Below, one piece after another: positions 44,570 through 54,534 of a DNA stretch of 64,000 nt. The notes under the pieces are model-generated. The model was not told the DNA's origin. It saw only the letters and a program-made list of their open reading frames with translations, and did no database searches. The stretch's first letter is position 1, and each line of letters begins with the position of its first letter. This DNA comes from Perkinsus olseni (taxonomy: Eukaryota; Perkinsozoa; Perkinsida; Perkinsidae): contig JABANP010000280.1 in assembly GCA_013115135.1 (NCBI GenBank), forward strand, positions 1 to 64,000. The letters run 5' to 3'. Position numbers and translations under genes: made by a program.

Positions 44570-46014
44570 TTACTTGATGGGGACGTAATCCTCCGACTTC
44601 CTTCCCTTACCGGTGGCCATCTCTTCACTCAAACCGTCGCATATCATTTGACAGAAAGATCCCTTCTTACCGTCACCGATCTGATCAACATTTTCCGCTA
44701 AGAGCCAGGATCGACCAAAGATTCCCTCTTACCTGATGACCGTCCAACTTCACAGCCGCAACGATGTGAGTGTCACCGCCGCACATAACAACTTCCTTGG
44801 CGTCGTACAACTCCTCCTTGCTGATCTCACGCTGGACAACCGTAATCGGCGGGTTTTGGGCTGGGTAAAAAATTCCGGTAAAACGAAACAGAAGGAAGTG
44901 AATATTACCAGCACAGATCTCGAAGATTCTCCGCATGGTAGTGCCCTTGAGAATTCCACCGTCGAAGGCCGGGCCAACGACCTCGCCCTTCTTAGTCATC
45001 ATTACCACACTCATCGTGCAGGACTCCTTCACAGTGCCCTTCTCATCGACCCAGATACCGAAGTGACCTGAGCCACCCGACAGTCCGGGCTGATAAGCTT
45101 ACTAGGGTTGATGATATTACCTCCCTCCTTCTGAGCCTCCATAAAGAGATGAGCGTTGAGGAGGTAGTTGTTAGACTTACACGAGGCAAGCATAGGTGGC
45201 TTGAAGGGAACTAGAGGAGAGAGCCGGAGTGGTCACAAGCCGACCTAAAGATACGCCACTCACCAACGTCCGAGGAGACGGTGACCTCATCGACGACCTC
45301 AGCTGGGACTTGGATCTTGGCATCGGGCTTGGTAGTGTCAACATACGCCGAGGGGAAGACCACTATGTACCTGTCAAAGGCATGCCATATAGCATCACAG
45401 CGGACGGAAAGGAGAGGGTCTTACAGGCAGGGCTCGACGCACTTCTCGGGGTTGATACCGAAGGCACCGGAGGGACCAGCTGTCATCCACAGACGAACCT
45501 ACGGCAGAAGCAGGCTGGGACGCACACTCCAAGACCGGCTTGTCTTCCTCACTGTGGCCTCCTTGAGGGCGGTGGCTGCAACCACTTGGTCGACAATCCG
45601 ATATATATCATCTCTGTTCCACTTGGACTTGATTCCAGCCTTACGGGCTGACTCCAGAAAACGATCACAGTGAATCGAAAAATTCCACCTGAAAATTGAC
45701 CGAGATTTTCCGGCGTAAATTTTCCGACCCCTCCCCATTACAGATGGCCATTAGTAACCGTGGCAGTATCGTAGACGCCCATCCCTCGGTGAACCATAAA
45801 GTCATCGAGAGGGAGGCTCATCAAGGACTTGTCGAAGGTAATGCCTCCTACGTAACTACTGTACCTGCAGAGAACGGTGTTGAGAGGTTATGGTCGGGCC
45901 GGTAGCATAAAATTACATCGCTGTCATCTTAACATCTTCGGACTCTCTTCGCTGATCAAGCTTGGCCATCCATTCAGCCTTCGTGAGCACGGGAGTGTCG
46001 GTATTAGCAACCAT
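44570..46014 (-). CDS. class IV PLP aminotransferase (ADC lyase / D-amino acid aminotransferase-like), nine exons
   Basis: Exons 45917-46014, 45742-45864, 45553-45688, 45425-45498, 45264-45370, 45103-45210, 44909-45067, 44733-44860 and 44570-44680 splice by GT-AG to 1044 nt, 347 residues with no stop. The ATG is at 46014. Fold-type IV marks appear in order: AMYSSYVGGI, DDFMVHRGMGVYDTATV (small domain start), WNFSIHCDRFLESARKAGI, VRLWMTAGPSG, the PLP-lysine region CKSNNYLLNAHLFMEA, GIWVDEKGTVKESCTMSV, FDGGILKGTTMRRIFEI (phosphate-binding) and QIGDGKKGSF. Plant enzymes of this layout act as aminodeoxychorismate lyase or D-amino acid aminotransferase (family knowledge); the exact reaction is not decided. 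There is no obvious targeting peptide. Introns are 35-54 nt, the shortest (45068-45102) being 35 nt. Confidence 0.9.
45211..45263 (-). other. aminotransferase intron with the shared intron motif
   Basis: Sense sequence begins GTGAGTGGCGTATCTTTAGG then TCGGC, a variant of the GTATCTTAGGTTGACC motif. A further antisense-type match (GGGTCAACCTAAGATACC on the plus strand, 46043-46060) lies about 30 bp upstream of the gene's ATG. Confidence 0.65.
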
Positions 46015-46260
46015 TTTATCAGAGTAAAAACGAATCCTACCAGGGTCAACCTAAGATACCACAGGCCACACCAAGACGAGAAGCCCAGTCCTTGTAAAAC
46101 CGACCGAGCGGCGATTTCGAGTGGCCGGGGCCCTAGCGTGGGAGTCCGCCTGGCGCTCCTCCAGGCATATCGCTACTGGCGTCACAGAGGAACAGCTCAA
46201 GATCCTTCGCGCCCGCCCAAGGCTGTCCCCTATGGAGCAACTCAAACCGCGAGTGTGTCT

Positions 46261-47470
46261 TCACAACAAGGATGTTAACAACAAAATGAGCATGAATGGC
46301 AGAGTCGATGCTCGTCGGGGCGTGGCCAAAGACAGGCCCGTGACGACTCTCTTCGGCTCCTGAATGGACCGGCGGCTTCGCCCACATTGCCGCTCCTTTG
46401 GTGTTACCGAAATCGTCCACATAAAGTACTGATCAATACCCAAGGGGTAGCAAGCTCCTATGAAAATGTTGATGACCCTCCTGAAAATAAGGAAATCTCT
46501 CACCACCATCACCGTCGGGCGATTTTCCTACTGGGGCTCCTCAAGGCAGTCGTCTGAGCCTTCAAAGTCTTGTAAAGTCATGTTCGAGCTGGACCTGCCG
46601 ATGCGTAACTTTCTGACACCTCTAGCTAGCTTCTACTACGAAGCCAACACGTAAACCTGAGTGCCGTTCTCAGCCCTCAGACACTCGCCACTCGAGGCTG
46701 GCTTCATCTCAACCTAACCGATACATCATCAGTTCTCCACTGCTCTACAGCAAACCTTACCTCCACTGGGGTTCCCGAGCAATCGGTATTATCATACCGA
46801 GAATACACCGCAACGCGCAGGAGGCTGCAACCACCCTGGGTGGCGGCATCGGCAGTATGGCAAGATCCTGAAGGGTGATTCCACCATCATCAAGAGCCAC
46901 TATTCTTACTCTCTTCGTTCCGGTAGCGAACAGTGTAAATACCGTACGTAGTGCCCAGGACAGGCTCGCAGGCGCCAGAGTGAACTGAGAGAAGAAATCA
47001 GCAGTCTGGCAGCAGGAGGCGTCCACGGACCTGTGAAGCGTTCTCCGAAGCTGTTCTTAGTCTCGGGTGTCTGAAAGGAAATTCCGGTACTCAGAGATTT
47101 CCAGTGGTCTTTACTTTGCAGTCGTCCTTGTACAGGCTGACCGTAAAGCGTTCGTTGTTAGGCGTGAAGTCAACGGTTTTCACATTGAACGCCGAGGATT
47201 GGTCGGGGTCGAATCTGGTCGGAAGCATCATCAGAAAAGCCCGAGGAGGGGGCGGCCCTTACGTATTAGCGTAGCAAGCCTCTCCGGCGGCTTCGAGTAG
47301 AAGGGTACCGGTCTCTGAAGGGGAGGGCTCGTCGGAGAAGGGGATAGCTGCTCACTTTCAAAGCAATGCTCGTCTCTGTAGATCTCAATAGACACATCAC
47401 TAGAGGCAAAGGCCAGGCAGACAGGAAGTGCTGTGAGGGATGCTAGGCGGCGATGGTGCGAGAGCATCAT
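46261..47470 (-). CDS. multi-exon secreted, possibly GPI-anchored, cysteine-containing protein
   Basis: The ATG at 47470 begins a signal peptide (MMLSHHRRLASLTALPVCLA) followed by SSDVSIEIYRDEHCFESEQ. Downstream GT-AG exons that keep frame read FDPDQSSAFNVKTVDF...LYKDDC|KTPETKNSFGERFT|VHSGACEPVLGTTYGIYTV...|RSCHTADAATQGGC...YDNTDCSGTPVE|VEMKPASSGECLRAEN...|KLRIGRSSSNMTLQDFEGSD|RVINIFIGACYPLGIDQYF|EPKRVVTG...STLPFMLILLLTSLL, stop at 46261. The hydrophobic C-terminal tail after a small-residue stretch is what a GPI-attachment signal looks like. One join (exon 1 to the FDPDQ exon, around 47205-47240) is out of phase with the sites I can see. No known domain. A surface protein is the likeliest role. 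Confidence 0.55.
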
Positions 47471-47649
47471 CAGTAACAGCAGGCAGAGAGCATTAATACT
47501 GTTTTACCACCGGTTGGATGATGATGATGACAACACAAAACTCGGTTAAGGAGAAAGTCAGTCCGATTGGTGGGGCACCGTGGTACCGTGGGCCAGTGTC
47601 CAGAGAATCCGAGTGCCGCTAAGGCAGCAAGTACGCGATGAACGTTCAT
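47470..47649 (-). CDS. short ORF with signal-peptide-like start
   Basis: MNVHRVLAALAALGFSG... from ATG 47649, 59 codons. It lies directly upstream of the gene ending at 46261 and in the same direction, and could be an alternative first exon of that gene or spurious. No domain. Confidence 0.25.
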   Translation of the reverse strand: MNVHRVLAALAALGFSGHWPTVPRCPTNRTDFLLNRVLCCHHHHPTGGKTVLMLSACCY

Positions 47650-48341
47650 GTTAGCGCCATTCGAGAACCTCGTTAATGCGAACTTCGTATCGTGAAAGTC
47701 CCTGAGTGTAGCTCGTCTGATTGTGGCTGCGTACCGATGGCCTTCCTTCAGCCGACGGCAACTCGACTTGTCCGAGATGTTAGTATCATGGACACATTCA
47801 AGGCACTGGAACCCCAACAATGAAATTGTACGCACGTGTGCAGTTGAGAAGTTCCCCAAGATTCCAAGATACCAAGATGACGATCTCATCAAAACAGTCA
47901 AAAAAGTCAATAGATTTCTCGCTCGCCACTCGGGTTTTCTAGCTTTTTTTGGAACTGAGCTGTGTGTGTGTGAGTTTACAGTCCAACGCCGGTTCCGGCT
48001 TAGTTAGACTCTTGCCGATGTGCACAGTTGGGGACACTCTGTAGCGTTGATATGCAGTGCAATCAGACAGATTATCAATCAATAAGCTTCCCTCAGGGGT
48101 ACATTCAACTAGAAAGGCTTCCTTTCCTCCTGGAACTGAGCTATAGTCGTCCTGCGGCTTGAGTTCGTTGTCCGAAAAATATCGAATCGGTGACTCTTAG
48201 ACCGTGCCTGTATTGTCCAACGGACATTGAATCTCGCAGTGGCTGCTGTTCCGCGAAAATCGGTCTTTTTCCGCGGGTAATCGATCTTTTAACTGTTCTA
48301 ACTCATCACACTGAGTAGTGTCGTCTCCTCCTCGTGTCACC

Positions 48342-49361
48342 ATGGCCACCTTCCAACTACCACCACATGTTGAGGCCCTACGCTGTATGATGGTTGAGGG
48401 AGGGGGTGATGGGAGGGTGATGCCCCCGGAGTTAGTCGGGGAGGTTATGGACTACTGTGGCAGACCTATACTGAGAATGGATGGTCCCAGCGAGATGGTC
48501 TACACCAAGCATACTCCCCGTTACAACACCTTTAACCGCGACAGAGTTTTGTACAGTATTGAGGAGTTCCACGTGGGATATGGCGTCAAGGGTGCCAGGA
48601 CCGTGGAGGCTTCCACGGGCGTGGTCGGGCGTCTCCCGATACCATCGATCGAGCCCCATTACATTGGTGTCGCGTCGTGTTATCACGATTCTCCACGGAG
48701 CTGTCTCTTCGTCAGCTACATTTTTCGAGCTCGTAGTGGCGACGGGAGTTACCTTGTCGGCTACCGAATGCCTAGCAGATCCATATTCTTGAATATCGAA
48801 CTGCCTTTCTTGGGTACTGGATGTAGCCACGCGGTGGCCGTCGTTGAAGATATCCTTTACATCGCAGTGCGCTCATCTAGAATCGATTTATACTTCGTCC
48901 AATGGCGGGAAAGTACGGAGTTGAAACTGGCTCTCCTCCCGGACCTTGAGCGTGTGAGCAGCTCTGGAAGCATGTTCCTCCATGCGGTGCCGGGAGACTC
49001 GCAGTCTATCAATCTTCAGTACAAGTCGGAGTCTGTTTGGCATCAAGTGAGAATACAAATGGTCAGACGTGAGCCCTTCATGAAGTTCGAGGCCATCAAG
49101 GACATGAGAGTGGAGGCTGAGAAAATTGAGGGTTCCCTCACTCCTATCATAGGCAGCAACCCGCCGTTGTACCTGTCCGTATCCGATGATGAGACGACTG
49201 CTTTTCTACGCACCCAAGACGGGCTGAAGAAAGTAGCTAAGTTTGATCTCGGTGAAGAGTCACCCCCAACCGATATGCAAGCCGATGGTCGTTGGACGCT
49301 GAGATATCTCGATAGAGGACGCTCTTGTTTTGTGCGGTTCCATCCGTACGTCTACGAGTAG
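48342..49361 (+). CDS. family P protein, intact copy 3 (339 aa)
   Basis: Intronless, ATG at 48342 (CACCATGG). The first 120 nt are identical to copy 1 (24745-25800) and to the pseudogene at 49975, including synonymous sites, and the 5' flank (ACTCATCACA.TGAGTAGTGT) is shared too. The rest is strongly diverged: SPRSCLFVSYIFRARSG for EHRRLFISY, IDLYFVQWRESTELKLALLP for DVYYI.W..SK..KLAYS, QMVRREPFMKFEAIKDMRVEAE and GSNPPLYLS retained; ends VRFHPYVYE. Function unknown, as for the other copies. Confidence 0.8.
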   Translation: MATFQLPPHVEALRCMMVEGGGDGRVMPPELVGEVMDYCGRPILRMDGPSEMVYTKHTPRYNTFNRDRVLYSIEEFHVGYGVKGARTVEASTGVVGRLPIPSIEPHYIGVASCYHDSPRSCLFVSYIFRARSGDGSYLVGYRMPSRSIFLNIELPFLGTGCSHAVAVVEDILYIAVRSSRIDLYFVQWRESTELKLALLPDLERVSSSGSMFLHAVPGDSQSINLQYKSESVWHQVRIQMVRREPFMKFEAIKDMRVEAEKIEGSLTPIIGSNPPLYLSVSDDETTAFLRTQDGLKKVAKFDLGEESPPTDMQADGRWTLRYLDRGRSCFVRFHPYVYE

Positions 49362-49974
49362 CTTGCGAGTTAACATCCCGTAGAAGATTGTTTCTCATTA
49401 CCAAATTCCGCAGATGTCAACGCTGGATTTTTGAATTCCAATGTGTTGTGTATAGTTGGTCGTTCGACTAGAGATCATAGGAGGCATTCAGCCGCTAGGA
49501 GAGGCCTCAGGATGTAGTTCACACTCAGTAGAGGTAACCCACAAGCTGGGAGGGTTCTTGTATCTCACACGCTCTGCGATATTCGACCTCGGCAGGGATT
49601 CGGTAGAACTCCGCTCAATGAGCGGCACTTGAATGCGCGGAATCTCACACCTACGCCCTGTAGCGGGAAAAGCAACATGGAGGAGCGAGGTGGCTATGCT
49701 TCACGACAGCACTCATTAGTTCACCATCACGTTGAATGTTCGACTGCTGCAATGCACACGTGGCGTAGTGGCCTCATTTTTGCATTCGTTTGTACGGAAG
49801 CGAGTGTCATAACGGTAACTATGTCCATCTCGAGGACGGAAGGTCTCTTCGAATGCGGATGGGACTCAGAAGTGAAGACGCCCTTCTTGTGGTGGCTCGT
49901 CGGTACACGAGTGGGCCTTCCGTTATCGCCCTAACTCATCACAATGAGTAGTGTCGTCTCCTCCTCGTGTCACC

Positions 49975-50638
49975 ATGGCCACCTTCCAACTACCACCACA
50001 TGTTGAGGCCCTACGCTGTATGATGGTTGAGGGAGGGGGTGATGGGAGGGTGATGCCCCCGGAGTTAGTCGGGGAGGTTATGGACTACTGTGGCAGACCT
50101 ATGCTGAGGATGGATGGGCCCAGCGAGATGGTCTACGCCAAGGTGAGTTTTGAAGCCCTCCTTAACACCAGACAGCGGTGAAGTTTACAGCGTTGACAAC
50201 GCTGCGTTGTGGCCGTTGACCTCAGGAAGGTTTTTTCGAGTCGAGAAGGGCAACTCCCCATGGTCTGAATATCTTCCACTACCCCCGAGCGAGGCGAATA
50301 GAATTGAGATCAAGTCGTGTTGCTTTGATGCAGCCCGCTGGAGGCTCCTCATCGCATGCGTCTCCTGCATTCCAGGCTCTGGAATGAAGAAGGCAGGAGA
50401 CGTCGTCTTGTCGGGTACCGGATGGCTGACAAGTCCATGCTCTGGGACGTCGAGCTACCCTACCTGTCTCAAGGCGACAGCTTCGCGATGGTCTCCAGTG
50501 GATATCTCCTATACACCGCAATTGGGTCGTCTACTATCGACCTGTTCTCCGTCAAATGCTCTGAGAGCAGCGAATCGAAGTTGGCGTTCTCCTCGAATCT
50601 GGCAGATTGGGTGGCTGAAAATGGGGAATTATTCCCAT
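49975..50638 (+). pseudogene. family P pseudogene, frameshifted and 3'-truncated
   Basis: ATG at 49975 with the conserved 5' cassette (to DGPSEMVYAK), then frame breaks near 50145 and near 50365; the three frames together cover GEVYSVDNAALW, FFRVEKGNSPWSEYLPLPP, LVGYRMADKSMLWDVELPY, STIDLFSVKCSESSESKLAFS and then stop at 50636-50638. The last third of the gene is replaced by sequence rich in TTCCCGGGAA. It is in tandem with the intact copy at 48342. Confidence 0.8.
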
Positions 50639-50995
50639 AGTTCCCGGGAATATTCCCGGGGGAGGGAAGAAAGGAACTATTTCGGGGAATAATACCTGCC
50701 TTTTCGGGAATCATACATATTATGTATGAAATATCGACGAACCTTCATTTCTGAGCGACTCCTGCCTTTGTTGCTATCATGCTCATATAAAACGCCTCCG
50801 CTGCGATGAAAATGTGCCTCACCGGTCCGACCGGTTGTGTCGATGATGATAAAAGGCTAGACAACGGAGTGGCATACTAGGGGCCCCCGTACTTGCGCTC
50901 GTCGATGAGCGCACCCCCGAACGGGTGAATCATGAAAGATGAGAGGGCCCGAGGTGAATACACTAATTTTCTCTGGCCTAGCGGACAAGAGGGCT

Positions 50996-51051
50996 GCCAG
51001 AAGGGTTCCTGTCAGGAACCCTTCTGGCTCACGCTCACGCTCAGTGAGCGT
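50996..51051. repeat. perfect hairpin, 16 bp arms, 1-nt centre, plus a second hairpin
   Basis: GCCAGAAGGGTTCCTG, T, then its exact reverse complement (50996-51028), followed by ACGCTCA-G-TGAGCGT (51037-51051). Confidence 0.95.
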
Positions 51052-51235
51052 TTTCCGGGTTTGATTTTGGGTTTTGTGGGCGAAGGGCGATTTTTATGAT
51101 AGTTCCCCGAATGAGGTCCATTCGTCCCCTTCCACGCCGGCCATTATTCCCGGGAACTAAAACGGGAATTATTGGGGAAGGGAAGAATGATTCTTCCTCA
51201 GCCTTCAGCCTCCCTGGAATCTGCCCGGCAAGGCC

Positions 51236-51270
51236 AGTGAAGGGTCGAACACCGTGTTCGACCCTTCACT
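51236..51270. repeat. perfect hairpin, 17 bp arms, 1-nt centre
   Basis: AGTGAAGGGTCGAACAC, then C, then its exact reverse complement. This is the longest one-nucleotide-centre palindrome in the window. It is not followed by a T-run. Confidence 0.95.
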
Positions 51271-52047
51271 TACCTTCGTCGAATGAGCCGGACCTGCTCG
51301 TTCGTGACGAATGAGGGTCATGAGGCGATTAATGTGCACAGTGTGCACAGTGTGCACTGCACACCCAGCAGAGGTCCAATATCCTTTCGACTCTGCGTCA
51401 CTGCGTTTCGCAGTGATGCTGTTGTGCTCCACCAAGGAACTTCCCAACTTACACCGTGTGAGTTACACCACTTATTGGCGCAGGCTCCATATACTATGGA
51501 CCATAGGAGGGGCCGGTTGCATTGATCTTGACTCGGGCCATTGCTCAGCATTACAATCAGGGGCCTACTCAAGTGCTTTTCGTTTCCGGGTTCCGAGTCC
51601 GAGGATTAATTTTCCGAGACATCACCTATCCAAGTGCTTGAGCTAATTTTACGGGTATTATCTCCGATTTACGAGTACGGGTCACAATTCCAACTGTTCA
51701 AGTGCACCTCTACATAAATTTCCCGAGCTCGGTAAAAACCCGGGAAAAACCTCTCATTCGGGAAATTGACAATTGCGCGTTCAGTGGATACGCGCTGCGC
51801 AACTTTCAAGATGCGCTGTGAGGTGCGCATCTTGAAGATGCGGTAGTCATCTTGATCTTCAAGATTTGCTTAATGGGTCTATTAGTGGACGGCAGACTGT
51901 CAGCATGTTTAAGTGTTTGCTACTGTAGTGTGATATGTGTGGTATGGTACTTTCGTGAGGGGTGTAGTGTTCACTGGGAATTGCAGGGGCTCGGAATCAG
52001 TACCCGTTTCTTGTCGGAAAACTTTTCCTCGGAATCTGATCCCATGA

Positions 52048-52064
52048 GGCTCATGGCATGAGCC
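52048..52064. repeat. perfect hairpin, 8 bp arms, 1-nt centre
   Basis: GGCTCATG-G-CATGAGCC. A further hairpin TCGGAAGGG-ACG-CCCTTCCGA lies at 52192-52212. Confidence 0.9.
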
Positions 52065-52269
52065 GCACGTTAATGTAGACCTCGGATTTCCAGCTCGTGA
52101 AAGCGCAACTCGGATTCGGAAGAGTTCCGCCGAGCGCTCGGACCGAGCGCTCAACTCGAAATGCACTTGAATGCATTATTCTATCCCGAGTTCGGAAGGG
52201 ACGCCCTTCCGACTACTCGGACTTGGAACGAGGGGCACTTGCATAGGCCCCAGGATTCGGTGTATAGTT

Positions 52270-52863
52270 ATCTTACCGAGTCAGCACTAGCATACTCAAG
52301 TGATAGAAATGTAGCTGAAACCATCGTGATTCAACCAGGTGAGCTGAGCGCACCTGGTAGCGCCAGGCGGCCGGAGCCACAGTGTTGTTACTGCTGACGG
52401 AGTTGTTATGAGAACAAGAATGTCAAAGTAACGAGACCTGACTCGATAGTGAGAGAAGTCTCAAGCTTTGAGAGCTTTGAATATACGCTTTAGCACTGAC
52501 AGGATCACGCTCCTGACAACTTTCGAAGACGAGGCTCTGCATCGTGACGAAAATCATGCTAAGGATGCAATACAATGCGAACCCGTCCAGTGCTTTGATG
52601 GCCTTGTCGTTATGACGATGTCGTATAATACAACGAACCATGAGATGCTCATATGCGTTGGAGATGCCCTTGAAGCTGTACTTAGCGTCACAGCACAGGC
52701 TAGGCCGAGAGGCAGAATTGTACTTGCGTACCCCGCGAAAAAATAGCAGACAGATCGACGACCTATAAAGAACATAGCATTACGGAGTAAGACTGCTTAA
52801 TGCTCAAGGCAGAGACATCACAGCAATGAAGGCAACAGTATCACAGCAATAGGGTAATGATAA
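52270..52863 (-). repeat. conserved 3' flank of family S cassettes, copy 3
   Basis: Inverted relative to 22840-23480. Contains CACAGTGTTGTTAC, GTTATGAGAACAAGAATG and GTACTTGCGTACCCCGCG, the reverse complements of the marker words of copies 1 and 2. Confidence 0.75.
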
Positions 52864-53586
52864 TTATACGGCAGTGAGAGTTAGGGGTTCTCCTCCGAGC
52901 TCAGTGAACGCCGTCGTGGAATTAATGAAGTCCATCGTCATGAAGTCATTCGGGGACAGTTCTACACTGCAAACAGTCGACAATTGATCCTTGAACTGGT
53001 CGTAATACTCGATCTCCTCTGGGTAGAGAACAGATTGGGACGGAAAGTCGCTGCTCTCGTCGGGCTTGAAGTAGAGGATAGCAGTGACCTCTGAATCTCC
53101 ACAATTCACCGTCACTTCCACTTCTACATACTCAGACACGTAGACTTCGATCTCTAAGCCCAAATATCCAGAAACGTAGGTTATGAAAAAGCTGCTGCCA
53201 ACCTTCTCGAAGGTCACACTCCGATTTCCCAAGGAAGTAGTCAGGGAATCCTCACCGGGGGTGAAGCTGAGGCTGAGAAGGTCTCCATCATCAAGTACGG
53301 ATTCAGGACAGTCCTCCCTCATCACATCGAGCAGGCTGCTTTTGGGGCTTGAGTCGTCTTGGATGACGTACTCGTTTACGCCAGACCCGGGACGGAGACG
53401 ATACGGCCCGGCGCGGTGGGTCCTGTCGGTCAGACACCTGTACATCACATTCACGGTGTTGTCCTCCTTGATATAGATGATTACTCCTCCGGCTGTGCCG
53501 AGGGGAGATAAATATGTGCCGAGAGGACCAGCGGTCTCTGCGACGAACAGGAGGGCTGAAATGAGCAACGGCAGGATGAACGTCAT
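52864..53586 (-). CDS. family S small secreted protein, copy 3 (240 aa)
   Basis: Intronless; ATG at 53586 begins a signal peptide (MTFILPLLISALLFVAETA, cleavage before GPLG). Mature part: IIYIKEDNTVNVMYRC, RAGPYRLRPGSGVNEY, SLLDVMREDCPE, DDGDLLSLSF, EIEVYVSEYVEVEVTVNCG, CSVELSPNDFMTM and STTAFTELGGEPLTLTAV. Four cysteines at positions shared with copy 4. Acidic. No known domain; secreted by prediction. It is part of an inverted segmental copy of 21780-23480 that includes half of the fold-back element. Confidence 0.85.
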   Translation of the reverse strand: MTFILPLLISALLFVAETAGPLGTYLSPLGTAGGVIIYIKEDNTVNVMYRCLTDRTHRAGPYRLRPGSGVNEYVIQDDSSPKSSLLDVMREDCPESVLDDGDLLSLSFTPGEDSLTTSLGNRSVTFEKVGSSFFITYVSGYLGLEIEVYVSEYVEVEVTVNCGDSEVTAILYFKPDESSDFPSQSVLYPEEIEYYDQFKDQLSTVCSVELSPNDFMTMDFINSTTAFTELGGEPLTLTAV

Positions 53587-53768
53587 ATGAAAAAGATGCA
53601 GCCGTAGAGCAGCTTCCCGTGAAATTGGGAGAATCGTATGTTACTGTGGTGGTGAAGGAATCTATGAACGGTTATCGACGTAGGAAACAACGCCATGTAA
53701 GACCCGGGCTATAGCCATAGCTAGCAAATTGCCATAGCTAGCAAAGCTATCACAGCGTCTGCACAAAA

Positions 53769-54090
53769 ACTGAGTACAGTGTGGATATTTGAACCGGGGC
53801 TCAAAGAGTGGTTAGATTGGACTGGAGAGAAGCTTAGTGATGATGTGCACTACAGCTTACTGCGCTAAGCTTAGTGTAGCACTTATACTCGTGGACGCTA
53901 GTGCAAAGGACATAGTAAGGTCAGATGGTTATCTGATACTAATGATGCGCAGTAGCAGTGAAGGGAAGTGCAGCGATGATAGACAAACAGCTGAATAGTA
54001 CTCAACCTGGCTGTACTACAGCCGCTGTAGCTGTTACATAACGTATTCTATAGCCGTCACTATGTTGTCACTATAGTGCACGTCACTGAT
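53769..54090. mobile_element. half copy of the 21.3-22.1 kb fold-back element
   Basis: Reverse-complement match to 21780-22093: shares GAGTACAGTGTGG, GGTTATCTGATACTAATGAT, CAGCTGAATAGTACTCAACC and ATAGCCGTCAC. Only one arm plus part of the centre is present, again upstream of a family S gene. Confidence 0.7.
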
Positions 54091-54300
54091 AAAATAGCTG
54101 AGGACGCGCGCGCTAGATCGGGACGGTACCGTGGAGCAACAGATGGTTGTGCACTGTACACCGCTGGAAAGCACCGCTGGAAAGCAAAAGCTCTACAGCT
54201 AGTGTGACAATAGAAATAGACCGATATCGGGGAGACGGAAACGCGTATCGGGTCCAAAACAAGGCGCCACCCGGTGGCATAAAGGCCGCGCCGCGGCCGC
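54091..54300. repeat. upstream segment shared with 57890-58130
   Basis: AAAATAGCTGAG.ACGCGCGCG, CTAGATCGGGACAGT-like and GACAATAGAAATAG.CCGATA recur upstream of family S copy 4 in the same order, so the two cassettes are direct segmental duplicates. Confidence 0.65.
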
Positions 54301-54534
54301 CGCGGTTATCCTGGCTTTCATCTCTGCAACCATAGCTCTGATTCAGAGCCTCTGACGAAAGCCAGAAGAAAATGAGTCCGCGAGTGGTTCTTGTCGCCAA
54401 AACTAACTCCATTCTCCACCTGGAGAGCGAGCAGCCGCTCGAAAGAACGGTAGCTGTGCCCCTCTACAGTAGAAAAGTACGCAGTGCGAGCTACAGCTAA
54501 AGCCTCACTCCTCTTCGTACTGGCTACACCAGAC

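Larger units (their letters stand above)
50639..52269. other. gene-poor stretch rich in perfect hairpins
   Basis: No supported gene. Repeated TTCCCGGGAA/GGGAATTATTCCC words at 50630-50715 and 51140-51185. The main feature is a series of perfect palindromes listed separately. Confidence 0.5.
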
